Shown here piece after piece: positions 52,922 to 61,501 of a DNA stretch of 64,000 nt (position 1 is the first letter of the stretch; each line of letters opens with the position of its first letter). The DNA is from CAWUFC02 sp963921335 (GTDB lineage: Bacteria > Pseudomonadota > Gammaproteobacteria > Pseudomonadales > Halieaceae), in the NCBI GenBank assembly GCA_963921335.3, contig CAWUFC020000001.1, positions 186,001 through 250,000 of the forward strand, in the 5' to 3' direction. The position numbers were made by a program, and so were the translations under genes. Under the pieces are notes generated by a model that was not told where the DNA came from, did no database searches, and worked only from the letters and a program-made list of their open reading frames with translations.

Positions 52922-54712
52922 TTACAGCGCGAACAGCGCCTCTTCGAGCTCCATCAGGTTGCCGGAACCGGACAGGATGGCCTCTTTGTGAGACAGCGTG
53001 CGCGGCAGCAGGCGCTCGAAGTAGAAGCGTGCTGTGTGCAGCTTGGCCTCGTAAAACTCCTTCTCGTCGGTGCCGGCTTCCAGTGCTTTGTTTGCAACGG
53101 CTGCCATTTGCGCCCAGAAGTACGCCAGTGTGACGTAACCGCTATACATCAGGTAGTCCACCGCGGCAGCACCAGCCTCGTCGGGGTTTTGCATCGCAGC
53201 TTCACCGATCTTCATGGTCAGCTCGCCCCACTCCTTGTTGTAGCGGTCCAGCGGCTCAACGAACTCGTGTACACCGTTGCCTTTATGGTCTTCACAGAAC
53301 TGATCAATCAGCTTGGTGAAGCCCAACAGCAGCTTACCGCCACTGCCCAGGACTTTACGGCCAATCAGGTCCATGGCCTGAATACCGGTGGTGCCTTCGT
53401 ACAGCATGGAGATACGCGCGTCACGCACAATCTGTTCCATGCCCCACTCACGAATAAAGCCGTGACCGCCATACACCTGCACACCCAAGTTGGCTGCTTC
53501 AAAACCGGTCTCGGTCAGGAAGGCTTTGGCAATCGGTGTCAGGAAGGCCAGCAGGTCTTCTGCTTCCTGGGCAGCTGCTTCGTCGCCCTTCTCGGCAATG
53601 TCAGACTGCTGCGACAGGTAGTAGATAAACGCGCGACCGCCTTCGGCAAAGGCTTTTTGCGTCAGCAGCATGCGGCGTACATCGGGATGCACAATGATCG
53701 GGTCAGCCGGGCCGTCGGGATTCTTGGGGCCACTGATGCTGCGCATGGCCAAACGCTCACGGGCATAGTCCAGCGCACCCTGGAAAGACAACTGGGCGTG
53801 GGCCAGACCTTGAATCGCGGTGCCAATTCGCGCCACATTCATAAAGGTGAACATGCAGTTCAAACCCTTGTTGGGCGGGCCAATCAGGTAGCCGGTGGCA
53901 CCATCAAAGTTCATCACGCAGGTGGCGCTGGCCTTGATACCCATCTTCTTCTCGATGGAGGCGCAGTGCACGTCATTGCGCTCACCGATGCCGCCGTTTT
54001 CGTCGAGCTTGAACTTGGGCACGATAAACAGGGAAATACCTTTAGTGCCGGCTGGCGCATCAGGCAGACGCGCCAGCACGATATGCACAATATTGTCGGC
54101 CATATCGTGCTCACCAGCAGAAATAAAGATCTTGGTGCCGGTAATGGCGTAGCTGCCATCGGCCTGCAGTTCAGCCTTGGTGCGCAACAGGCCCAGGTCA
54201 CTGCCGCAATGGGACTCGGTCAAACACATGGTGCCAGACCACTCGCCGCTGACCAATTTACCCAGGTAATCCTGCTTCTGCTGATCTGTACCGTGAGATT
54301 CCACAGTTGCAACTGCGCCGTGGCTCAAACCCGGGTACATGCCCCAGGACCAGTTGGCGGTGCCAACCAGTTCATTCACGATAATGCCGAGCATCTGGGG
54401 CAAGCCCTGACCACCGGCCTCAACAGGGGCGCTAAGGGCAGGCCAGCCATTCTCGACGTACTGCTGGTACGCCTCTTTAAAACCAGCGGGGGTCTTTACA
54501 CCCTCTTCGCTCCACTGGCAGCCTTCTTCATCACCAGACTGGTTGATGGGAGACAGCACTTCCTCACAGAATTTGCCGGCTTCATCAACAATGGTGTTCA
54601 TTAATTCTTCGCTGACGTCTTCATATCCGAGTTTCTGGTAGAGACCTTCGGAATCAAGCAGCTCGTTCATCACGAAACTGATATCGCGTCGCGGTGCTTT
54701 GTAGTCGGGCAT
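52922..54712 (-). CDS. Acyl-CoA dehydrogenase (long 600-residue FadE/DmdC-type)
   Basis: The 596-residue flavoenzyme removes two hydrogens from an acyl-CoA in beta-oxidation or a related route. It has MCLTESHCGSDLGLLRTKAE (FAD/substrate loop), ITGTKIFISAGEHDMA, FTFMNVARIGTAIQG, VYGGHGFIREWGMEQIVRDA and the catalytic glutamate in MLYEGTTGIQAMDLIGRK. An extra C-terminal domain makes it longer than classical enzymes. Relatives include FadE-type enzymes of pseudomonads and DmdC, which acts on methylmercaptopropionyl-CoA from DMSP in marine bacteria. I cannot tell which. A terminator follows at 52856. Confidence 0.88.
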   Translation of the reverse strand: MPDYKAPRRDISFVMNELLDSEGLYQKLGYEDVSEELMNTIVDEAGKFCEEVLSPINQSGDEEGCQWSEEGVKTPAGFKEAYQQYVENGWPALSAPVEAGGQGLPQMLGIIVNELVGTANWSWGMYPGLSHGAVATVESHGTDQQKQDYLGKLVSGEWSGTMCLTESHCGSDLGLLRTKAELQADGSYAITGTKIFISAGEHDMADNIVHIVLARLPDAPAGTKGISLFIVPKFKLDENGGIGERNDVHCASIEKKMGIKASATCVMNFDGATGYLIGPPNKGLNCMFTFMNVARIGTAIQGLAHAQLSFQGALDYARERLAMRSISGPKNPDGPADPIIVHPDVRRMLLTQKAFAEGGRAFIYYLSQQSDIAEKGDEAAAQEAEDLLAFLTPIAKAFLTETGFEAANLGVQVYGGHGFIREWGMEQIVRDARISMLYEGTTGIQAMDLIGRKVLGSGGKLLLGFTKLIDQFCEDHKGNGVHEFVEPLDRYNKEWGELTMKIGEAAMQNPDEAGAAAVDYLMYSGYVTLAYFWAQMAAVANKALEAGTDEKEFYEAKLHTARFYFERLLPRTLSHKEAILSGSGNLMELEEALFAL

Positions 54713-54827
54713 GGGTTCACCTCTGAATCTATGTTAGCAGCGCTCACATACTAGGGTCAGATGGATAAAAATCAACGGTCTTTTACGGCCAAATTGCCCT
54801 TCTGGGGGCGGTGCGCCAGGAGCTCAG

Positions 54828-54844
54828 ATAGCTTTTAAAGCTAT
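54828..54844. repeat. Perfect inverted repeat ATAGCTTT-T-AAAGCTAT
   Basis: An 8-base inverted repeat with one central base lies between bioD and the acyl-CoA dehydrogenase gene. It may help end bioD transcription or be an operator for the dehydrogenase gene, about 120 bases downstream. Confidence 0.4.
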
Positions 54845-54852
54845 ATGGGGTA

Positions 54853-54870
54853 TGTAAGCGCCAACTTACA
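54853..54870. promoter_or_regulatory. Palindrome TGTAAG-N6-CTTACA overlapping the bioD stop
   Basis: TGTAAGCGCCAACTTACA matches exactly the TGTAAG-N6-CTTACA element bound by the response regulator GacA. It includes the bioD TAA stop, so it may instead be only a small hairpin at the transcript end. No obvious regulatory RNA gene follows on either side. Confidence 0.35.
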
Positions 54871-55543
54871 ACAATGCATCGAGATTCAGATAATCGCTGA
54901 GAACCCCGTGTGACGGGCCTTCCAGAAAGGGCACCTCACCCAAAAGCGGGGCCTCCATCAGTCGTTTCAGGGTGTCCATATTCTGCTCATGTCGAGCCAT
55001 TTTCTCGCCGGGTATATTGGCCACCCATCCGGCCAACGTCAGGCCATCGCGACGCACGGCCTCGGCAGTCAGTAAGGCGTGATTAATACAACCCAGCCGC
55101 ATGGCCACCACCAGGATCACTGGCGCCTGCAAGGCAACGGCGAGATCCGCAAAGGTCTCACTATCGTTCAAGGGCACGCGCCAACCGCCAGCACCCTCCA
55201 CCACCACAAAATCGGCAGGGCCGCTCATGACGCTGCGGCAATATTCGGACAATGCCGAGACTTCAAGCGCGCGACCTTCTTCTTCGGCAGCAATATGGGG
55301 GGCAATCGCCGCCTGCAGGGCAAAAGGGTTCACCTGTTCGTACGTGGCGACTTCGCTCATGGCCGCCTGCAATAACAGGGCATCTTCGTTGAGGCCATTG
55401 TCATCGCAGCCTGCCGCCACGGGTTTCGCGGCCGCTGTGGCCATACCGCGTTGCTCAGCGCAGAAAAGCAAGCCGGCAGCGACCCGGGTTTTACCCACCT
55501 CGGTGTCCGTGCCAGTTATAAAATAGGTGTGCGTGTCACTCAT
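54866..55543 (-). CDS. bioD: Dethiobiotin synthetase
   Basis: BioD closes the ureido ring of dethiobiotin from diaminopelargonate, carbon dioxide and ATP. The 225-residue protein has the P-loop YFITGTDTEVGKTRVAAG, AAKPVAAGCDDNG (substrate lysine region) and VVVEGAGGWRVPLND. ATG 55543 overlaps the bioHC TGA as ATGA. It is the last gene of the bioB-bioF-bioHC-bioD operon. Confidence 0.94.
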   Translation of the reverse strand: MSDTHTYFITGTDTEVGKTRVAAGLLFCAEQRGMATAAAKPVAAGCDDNGLNEDALLLQAAMSEVATYEQVNPFALQAAIAPHIAAEEEGRALEVSALSEYCRSVMSGPADFVVVEGAGGWRVPLNDSETFADLAVALQAPVILVVAMRLGCINHALLTAEAVRRDGLTLAGWVANIPGEKMARHEQNMDTLKRLMEAPLLGEVPFLEGPSHGVLSDYLNLDALL

Positions 55544-57126
55544 TGGCTTCTTCTCAATACCAGGTAATGGACTTCGTAAGTGGCTGGCAGCAGTTCATCT
55601 TTGCGCCAGCGTTCATAGGCATGCTCAAGCGCGCGCAGACGGGCGCGCCCGGTCATGCCGCCCGGGCGGTCAGCATTCAGGTTGCGCGCACCGATACCCT
55701 GTAATGCCCGCAACAATTCATACACTCTCTCGTAGCGCATCACTGTTTCCTGCGACTGTGCGTCAAGCACTTCCAAACCGGCTTGCTCCAAAACCGATTG
55801 GAAGTCCGCCAAAGCCGTAAATTCGTTCACATGCTGAAAGTCATCGACCGTGCGCCACGCCGCACGCAGTTCATGCAGGGTATTCGGCCCCAGCGTCGCT
55901 ATCAGGCAATGGCCACCGGGGGCCAGCACGCGATGCAACTCTGCCGCCATTTCCGGCAAAGACTCGCACCACTGCAAGGCCAGACTGCTGAACATCAGTG
56001 ACACACTCGCGCTGGCCAGCGGCAAGTCTTCAGCATCGCCCACCGTCCAGTTCGCATTATCATCTGCCTGCGCGCGTGCATGCCGCACCATACCCTCAGC
56101 CAGATCAAGGCCCAGATAGCTGACCTGGGACTGAGCACGACACAAAGCCTCTCGGAAATACCCGGTGCCACAGCCAAGATCCAACACCACCCCCTGATAT
56201 TTACCGGGTATCCGCGCCAGCAGCTCGTGACCCACCTGCTTTTGCAACTCGGCCAGATCATCGTAATCGCTGGCGGCTCTGCTGAAAGAACGGGCAATGG
56301 CAGTTTTGTCACGTTGCCTGGCACGCTGTTTCGTATCCGCACGCAACTGCTCAATCAATTCGCCCAGCGTTTGCAGTACAGCTTCTTCGGCGCACAGCGG
56401 CAGCATGTGATTGGCACCTGCAATACAACGGCACTCTTGTGCGGGTGCCAGCTTTGCCAATGCATCCGCCAGTGAAGCGGGCACCAGCAAGTCGTCACTG
56501 CCCAAGATATGACGAACGGGCATCTTCAGTTCACCCAGCCAGTTGCGCTGGTCAAACCCCGCCAGGCATGCCAGGCCCTCATCCAGATCCAGTGGCGCAG
56601 TGCCAGCCTGGCGCAGAGCCAAACAGCGCTGTTGCCAGCTCTCATCACCGCTGCACTGCAACCAGTCAAAGCGCTTCAGCGCCTGTTCCGGGTTGCGCGA
56701 TACGCGGCGGGAAAAACCGGCGAAGTCAGCCGCGGGCATGGCCGTATCCCAATCATCCGTAGCGACAAACCGGGGATTTGCGGCCAGACTGATCACCGCT
56801 TCCACACGCGATGGCTGCGTATGCGCCAACTCCAATGCGAGGTTGCCGCCCAGCGACCAACCCATATAAATGGCGCGAGCCGGTGCTTGCGCCAACACGG
56901 CCTCGAGCACATCCGCAAGGTTCCAGCTAACACTGTCACTGCGGCCGGTTCCCGGCAGATCGATCAGGGTGACGTGGCAGCGCTCTCGCAACCGGGGCAA
57001 CAGGCCGCGCCACACTGAGCAGTCCATACTCCAGCCCGACAGCAATACCAGCTCCAGCGTGGTATCGCGGTGACAGGCCAACCGCTCGCTGAATAAGGGA
57101 CTAGTGCCAGCAGCGGGACAGGGCAT
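55540..57126 (-). CDS. bioHC: Bifunctional BioH-BioC protein (pimeloyl-ACP methyl ester esterase and malonyl-ACP methyltransferase)
   Basis: The 528-residue protein joins two biotin enzymes. Residues 1 to about 250 form an alpha/beta hydrolase: LLSGWSMDCSVW, the nucleophile elbow MGWSLGGNLALE, the acid in GSDDLLVP and the histidine in GANHMLPL, as in BioH. Residues from about 265 form the BioC methyltransferase, with IARSFSRAASDYDDLAELQ, VVLDLGCGTGYFRE and LALQWCESLPEM. BioC masks malonyl-ACP and BioH unmasks pimeloyl-ACP. I recall this fusion from some other marine Gammaproteobacteria. ATG 57126 is preferred over 57165; both overlap bioF. Confidence 0.92.
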   Translation of the reverse strand: MPCPAAGTSPLFSERLACHRDTTLELVLLSGWSMDCSVWRGLLPRLRERCHVTLIDLPGTGRSDSVSWNLADVLEAVLAQAPARAIYMGWSLGGNLALELAHTQPSRVEAVISLAANPRFVATDDWDTAMPAADFAGFSRRVSRNPEQALKRFDWLQCSGDESWQQRCLALRQAGTAPLDLDEGLACLAGFDQRNWLGELKMPVRHILGSDDLLVPASLADALAKLAPAQECRCIAGANHMLPLCAEEAVLQTLGELIEQLRADTKQRARQRDKTAIARSFSRAASDYDDLAELQKQVGHELLARIPGKYQGVVLDLGCGTGYFREALCRAQSQVSYLGLDLAEGMVRHARAQADDNANWTVGDAEDLPLASASVSLMFSSLALQWCESLPEMAAELHRVLAPGGHCLIATLGPNTLHELRAAWRTVDDFQHVNEFTALADFQSVLEQAGLEVLDAQSQETVMRYERVYELLRALQGIGARNLNADRPGGMTGRARLRALEHAYERWRKDELLPATYEVHYLVLRRSQ

Positions 57127-58267
57127 CGACAAGTTGCTCAATATCACTCTCCTGATGGGCCGCACTCAGCGCTACTCTCAACCGGGCGGTGCCTGCGGGC
57201 ACAGTTGGCGGCCTGATAGCGGTGACCAATACACCCTGTTCTCGCAGCCGCTCACTGATTTGCAGGGCTTTGCCGGCATCACCCACCAGCAGCGGTTGTA
57301 TGGCGCTATCGGATGCCATGATCGGCAGTTCCCGTTGCCGGGCGCTGCTTTGAAATATACTGATCAGACGATGCAGGTGTTGCTGACGCCAGTTTTCTTC
57401 CCGCAGCACATCCAGTGCAGCCAGAGTTGCTGCGGCCGTGGCAGGAGGGATTGCAGTGGTATAAATGTAGCTCCGAGCAAACTGCACCAGGCTTTCGATC
57501 AGTTCATCATCCCCGGCCACAAAAGCACCCGCTGTGCCCAAGGCCTTGCCCAGCGTGCCCATCAGCACCGGCACTTGCCGCACACTCAAACCCAGGTCAG
57601 CTACAGTACCCGCACCCTCGGGCCCAAACACCCCCAGCCCATGAGCATCATCTGCCATCAAGGTTGCCTGGTACTGTTCGCACAAATGTGCCAGTTCGAC
57701 CAGCGGCGCCCGATCACCATCCATGCTGTACACCGCATCAACCACCACCAATTTGCCAACTTCAGCGGGAGCCTTTTGGAGTTGGGCTTCGAGGGCCGCA
57801 CAATCATTGTGGGCAAAGCGCTTGAAACGCGCGCCACTGAGCAATCCACCGTCCAGCAGAGAAGCATGATTGAGTCGGTCTTCAAAAATAGAATCGCCCC
57901 TGGCGACCAGCGTTGTGATCACGCCCAGATTGGCCATATAGCCACTGCTGAACAGCAGTGCCCGCGAGCGCCCGGTCAGCGCCGCCAGGCGATCTTCCAA
58001 TTCATGGTGCAGGCGACTATGGCCCACCACCAAGTGAGACGCTCCGCTACCAGTGCCGTATTGCTGCACGGCGTCGATTTGGGCTTGCACCAGCCGCGGG
58101 TGATTGGCCAGGCCGAGATAATCGTTACTACAAAAGCACAGTAGCGAATCGCCGTTAACACGAATGGTGCGACCCTGGGCCGAGTCCAGGGTCAGGCGCT
58201 GCCGATATAAAGATTGTTCCCGGCGCTCAGCCAGTCTCGCCTGCAGGCGCTGCTGCAGGATGCTCAT
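57101..58267 (-). CDS. bioF: 8-amino-7-oxononanoate synthase
   Basis: BioF joins pimeloyl-ACP (or CoA) and alanine to give 8-amino-7-oxononanoate, using PLP. The 388-residue protein has FCSNDYLGLANHPRL, GTGSGASHLVVGHSRLH, FEDRLNHASLLDG, MADDAHGLGVFGPEGAG and the PLP lysine in GTLGKALGTAGAFVAG. The ATG overlaps the bioB stop (TGATG) and its TAG lies inside the bioHC start region, so the operon is tightly coupled. Confidence 0.95.
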   Translation of the reverse strand: MSILQQRLQARLAERREQSLYRQRLTLDSAQGRTIRVNGDSLLCFCSNDYLGLANHPRLVQAQIDAVQQYGTGSGASHLVVGHSRLHHELEDRLAALTGRSRALLFSSGYMANLGVITTLVARGDSIFEDRLNHASLLDGGLLSGARFKRFAHNDCAALEAQLQKAPAEVGKLVVVDAVYSMDGDRAPLVELAHLCEQYQATLMADDAHGLGVFGPEGAGTVADLGLSVRQVPVLMGTLGKALGTAGAFVAGDDELIESLVQFARSYIYTTAIPPATAAATLAALDVLREENWRQQHLHRLISIFQSSARQRELPIMASDSAIQPLLVGDAGKALQISERLREQGVLVTAIRPPTVPAGTARLRVALSAAHQESDIEQLVDALSRCWH

Positions 58268-59265
58268 CAGGCACTGGCAGCAGCGTCATAGAAGCGTTGG
58301 TCTTCCTCTTTCATGGGCAGTGCTTCAGGGCGAATACCCAGACGCTCGAACAACAGCATGTCTTTGTTGGCTTGCGGGTTCGGGGTAGTCAGCAGCTTCT
58401 CGCCATAGAAGATGGAGTTAGCACCGGCAAAGTAAGCCAGTGCGTGAGTCTCTTCACTCATTTCTTCGCGACCGGCAGACAGGCGCACATGAGAAGCGGG
58501 CATCATGATGCGCGCCACGGCGATCATGCGGACAAATTCAATGGGGTCGAGGTCCTTGGCATCTGCCAAAGGCGTACCCTGCACACGCACCAGCATATTA
58601 ATCGGCACGCTCTCGGGGTGTGGGTGCATATTGGCGAGTTGGACCAGCATGCCGGCACGATCGGCAACATCTTCTCCCATGCCGACAATGCCACCACTAC
58701 AGATCTTCATGCCTGCGTCACGCACACGACCCAGCGTATCTAGTCGATCCTGGTATGTGCGGGTCGTAATAATGTCGCCGTAGTACTCGGGCGAGGTGTC
58801 GAGATTGTGGTTGTAATAGTCCAGTCCGGCATCCGCCAGCTGCTGAGCCTGATTATCGGTCAACATACCCAGGGTCATACAGGTTTCCATCCCAAGCCCG
58901 GCAACACCCTCTACCATGGCCACAACCTGCGCCATGTCGCGATCTTTGGGGGAACGCCAGGCAGCGCCCATACAAAAGCGCGTCGCACCTGCATCGCGTG
59001 CCGCCTTGGCCTGCTCGACCACTCGTTCCACTTCCATCAGCTCTTCTACCGACAAACCGGTATCAAAGCGGGTGCTCTGCGGGCAATAGGCACAGTCCTC
59101 AGGGCAGGCGCCGGTTTTGATCGACAACAGGGTGCTGACCTGCACTTCATTCGGGTCAAAATACTTGCGATGGGCGGTCTGGGCCTGAAACAGAAGCTCG
59201 CTGAAAGGCAGGTCAAACAGTGCCTGGACTTCCTCGCGCTGCCAGTCGTAACGGAGTTCGCTCAT
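58267..59265 (-). CDS. bioB: Biotin synthase
   Basis: BioB inserts sulfur into dethiobiotin using radical SAM chemistry and two iron-sulfur clusters. The 332-residue protein has KTGACPEDCAYCPQS (the CxxxCxxC motif), ARDAGATRFCMGAAWR, YYNHNLDTSPEYYGDI and the second-cluster arginine in HVRLSAGREEMSEE. ATG 59265 is supported by GAGAG upstream; a start at 59301 would add 12 residues. It leads the biotin operon and is divergent from comF. No BirA operator is visible upstream. Confidence 0.95.
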   Translation of the reverse strand: MSELRYDWQREEVQALFDLPFSELLFQAQTAHRKYFDPNEVQVSTLLSIKTGACPEDCAYCPQSTRFDTGLSVEELMEVERVVEQAKAARDAGATRFCMGAAWRSPKDRDMAQVVAMVEGVAGLGMETCMTLGMLTDNQAQQLADAGLDYYNHNLDTSPEYYGDIITTRTYQDRLDTLGRVRDAGMKICSGGIVGMGEDVADRAGMLVQLANMHPHPESVPINMLVRVQGTPLADAKDLDPIEFVRMIAVARIMMPASHVRLSAGREEMSEETHALAYFAGANSIFYGEKLLTTPNPQANKDMLLFERLGIRPEALPMKEEDQRFYDAAASA

Positions 59266-59299
59266 AGTGCTCTCGTAGGCTATATAGTAATGACGGGCC

Positions 59300-59327
59300 A
59301 TCTTATAGCGCCCTGCCTATCTGTCAA
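59300..59327 (-). promoter_or_regulatory. Candidate promoter of the bio operon
   Basis: On the minus strand TTGACA (59327-59322) is followed after 16 bases by TAAGAT (59305-59300). The predicted start lies about 28 bases before the bioB ATG. The -35 box is a perfect match; the -10 box matches four of six positions. Confidence 0.5.
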
Positions 59328-59342
59328 CCTGCAAGGATGCTA

Positions 59343-60074
59343 ATGGTTAACAGCTTTTTCCTGGATTTGCTGGCTCCGTGCCACTGCCTCCTGTGCGGCC
59401 AACGCACTCACAGGCCTTTGCCGCTGTGCTCTGGCTGCGAATCGGAACTGCTGGAAAACCACCTCTGCTGCCTGCACTGCGCCCTGCCCCTGGCCACGGA
59501 CGGCGTGCTCTGCCCGGTTTGCCAACTCAACCCACCCTCTTACCACCACGCCTGCTGCCCCTGGCAGTACAGGTCGCCTGTCAGCGACTTTCAGCAGCGC
59601 TTTAAGTTTTCCCGCGACTTCTCGATGCTGCCCCTACTGGTGCACTTAATGCAGCCGGCAGTGAGCCGGGATATTCAGCGTCACGGTATTCCGGATGTGC
59701 TGATCCCGGTACCCGTGCACTGGTGGCGAAAGTTGCAGCGGGGATTTAATCAGAGCGAATTACTGGCCCGAGAACTGGTGCGACATCCGGCGCTGAAATC
59801 AGTGCAATTAAAGGTAGCCGACAACTGGTGTCGAAAAGTCCGGGCTACCTCACCGCAACTTGGGCTGGGCCAGGAACAGCGGCTCACCAACCTCAACGGC
59901 AGTTTTCGCTGTCGCCTCACGCTGACAGGCATGGATCTGGCGATTGTCGACGATGTCATGACCACAGGCGCAACAGTTGAATGCCTCAGTGAGGCGCTGA
60001 TGAACGCAGGCGCCGAGCGGGTGAGGGTCTGGTGCGTAGCGCGCACACCGGCTGGGCTTGGTGCAAAGCCCTGA
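59343..60074 (+). CDS. comF: ComF family phosphoribosyltransferase-like protein
   Basis: The 243-residue protein has an N-terminal cysteine-rich zinc-finger-like part (CHCLLCGQRT, CSGCESELL, CLHCALPL, CPVCQLN) and a C-terminal phosphoribosyltransferase domain with LAIVDDVMTTGATVECLS. ComF proteins take part in DNA uptake or natural transformation in some bacteria. The position beside bioB is common in Gammaproteobacteria. AAGGA precedes ATG 59343; ATG 59337 is also possible. Confidence 0.88.
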   Translation: MVNSFFLDLLAPCHCLLCGQRTHRPLPLCSGCESELLENHLCCLHCALPLATDGVLCPVCQLNPPSYHHACCPWQYRSPVSDFQQRFKFSRDFSMLPLLVHLMQPAVSRDIQRHGIPDVLIPVPVHWWRKLQRGFNQSELLARELVRHPALKSVQLKVADNWCRKVRATSPQLGLGQEQRLTNLNGSFRCRLTLTGMDLAIVDDVMTTGATVECLSEALMNAGAERVRVWCVARTPAGLGAKP

Positions 60075-60098
60075 CCCTTGCTCCATACTTAAGCCACC

Positions 60099-60830
60099 AT
60101 GCCAAACCTGTTGCTGCACATTGCCTTGATCACGCTGCTATGCCTGCCCTCAGCACTGAAGGCCGAGCAGCTGCATGTGGCAGTAGCCGCAAATTTCAGG
60201 GCCAGCCTGGAGCACATACTTCTCCAGTTCCCGGATCGCGACGGTGTCCTAATCAGCAGTGGTTCGTCGGGCACCCTGTTCGCCCAAATTGTGCACGGTG
60301 CACCTTTCGATATCTTACTGGCCGCAGACAGCGACTACCCACAGCGCCTGGTAGACAAAGGGCTGGCACGACCAGACTCTCTGCGAACCTATGCGATCGG
60401 CGCACTGAACCTGGTCTACCAACACGAGGTGGCCCCAAACGGCAATGCCAGTCTGGACACATTGCTGGCCGACGATTCACTCAGCATCGCTACTGCCAAT
60501 CCGCGCCTGGCCCCCTACGGACAGGCGGCGCAGCAGGTATTGAACCGATACGCCCGTAGCAAGCCACAAATTCTTGGCGCCAATATTGGTCACGCCTATC
60601 AACTTTGGTATAGCGGCGCGGTGGATATGGCCCTGGTGGCGCGCAGCCAGGCCGGCGATCAGGGCATACCGATTCCCAGCAGTTGGCACGCCCCGCTGCG
60701 CCAGCAGGCTGTTATTCTCGCAGCGACTCAGAACCGGGCCTTTGCAGATCGGTTCCTGGCCTGGCTGATGGCAGAGTCGACACAGGCGCAAATCACCGCC
60801 CTGGGTTATCCGAAGGAGCAGAAATCATAG
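60099..60830 (+). CDS. modA: Molybdate-binding periplasmic protein
   Basis: ModA delivers molybdate to the ModBC transporter. The 243-residue protein has a signal peptide (LLHIALITLLCLPSALKA) and the mature start EQLHVAVAANFRASLEHI. It shows ISSGSSGTLFAQIVHGAPFD (anion-binding serine region) and LLAADSDYPQRLVDKGLA. It starts 24 bases after comF and may be on the same transcript. Its TAG overlaps the apparent start of modB. No Mo-box-like operator is evident. Confidence 0.9.
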   Translation: MPNLLLHIALITLLCLPSALKAEQLHVAVAANFRASLEHILLQFPDRDGVLISSGSSGTLFAQIVHGAPFDILLAADSDYPQRLVDKGLARPDSLRTYAIGALNLVYQHEVAPNGNASLDTLLADDSLSIATANPRLAPYGQAAQQVLNRYARSKPQILGANIGHAYQLWYSGAVDMALVARSQAGDQGIPIPSSWHAPLRQQAVILAATQNRAFADRFLAWLMAESTQAQITALGYPKEQKS

Positions 60831-61501
60831 ATACCTGGCCTGTTATCTGGCTCACGGTGCAGTTAGCCAGCGTGACTACCCTGCTGCTGTTGATACTGGG
60901 CACGCCGCTGGCCTGGTGGCTGGCGCGCGGCAACAGCAAGGGACGTAGCGTGATCGAAACCCTGGTGGCCATGCCGCTGGTGTTGCCGCCCACGGTGTTG
61001 GGTTTCTACCTGTTAATCGCATTCGCACCCCAGTCCATCCTGGGTAGCCTGTGGCAGCAAGTCACCGGGGAACGCCTGGCTTTCAGCTTTAGCGCGCTGG
61101 TCATCGCCTCGGTGATCTATTCGCTGCCTTTTGTGGTGCAACCACTGCAAGCCGCATTTCGACAGTTACCCCAGGGCATGTTGGATGCCGCTGCCACCCT
61201 CGGCGCCAGCCCGAAGGATCAATGGCTGCAGGTGATTCTGCCAGCCAGCCGCCACAGCATCATCACGGCTGCCAGTCTCGGTTTCACCCACACCGTCGGC
61301 GAATTTGGTGTTGTGCTTATGATTGGAGGCAACATTCCCGGCGAGACCCAGGTGCTATCGATTGCACTGTATGACCACGTTGAGGCACTGGCCTTCGATC
61401 AGGCACATATGCTGGCGGGCGGCCTGGTGGTGTTCTCATTTGTGAGTCTGTTTCTGCTCTACCGCAAGGCCGGCCTAAGCCCATGGAGGCTGACACAGTG
61501 A
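60827..61501 (+). CDS. modB: Molybdate ABC transporter permease, with ATA as the apparent start codon
   Basis: The 224-residue inner-membrane permease has five or so helices and the EAA loop region (GMLDAAATLGASPKDQWLQV). The family normally begins with one or two residues before a helix like WPVIWLTVQLASVTTLLLL. In this frame no ATG, GTG or TTG lies near that point. The codon at 60827 is ATA, preceded at 8 bases by AAGGAG. From there the length is normal for ModB. A GTG at about 60858 would cut into the first helix and has no ribosome site. ATC just before it is a second option. Confidence 0.85.
   Translation: MDTWPVIWLTVQLASVTTLLLLILGTPLAWWLARGNSKGRSVIETLVAMPLVLPPTVLGFYLLIAFAPQSILGSLWQQVTGERLAFSFSALVIASVIYSLPFVVQPLQAAFRQLPQGMLDAAATLGASPKDQWLQVILPASRHSIITAASLGFTHTVGEFGVVLMIGGNIPGETQVLSIALYDHVEALAFDQAHMLAGGLVVFSFVSLFLLYRKAGLSPWRLTQ

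Noticed and set aside
52988..54604. A 538-codon open frame antisense to the acyl-CoA dehydrogenase gene
   Set aside because: The dehydrogenase has all its catalytic motifs; the antisense frame has none and is a composition shadow.
59266..59342. BirA operator upstream of bioB
   Set aside because: No pair resembling TTGTAAACC and GGTTTACAA is present between bioB and comF.
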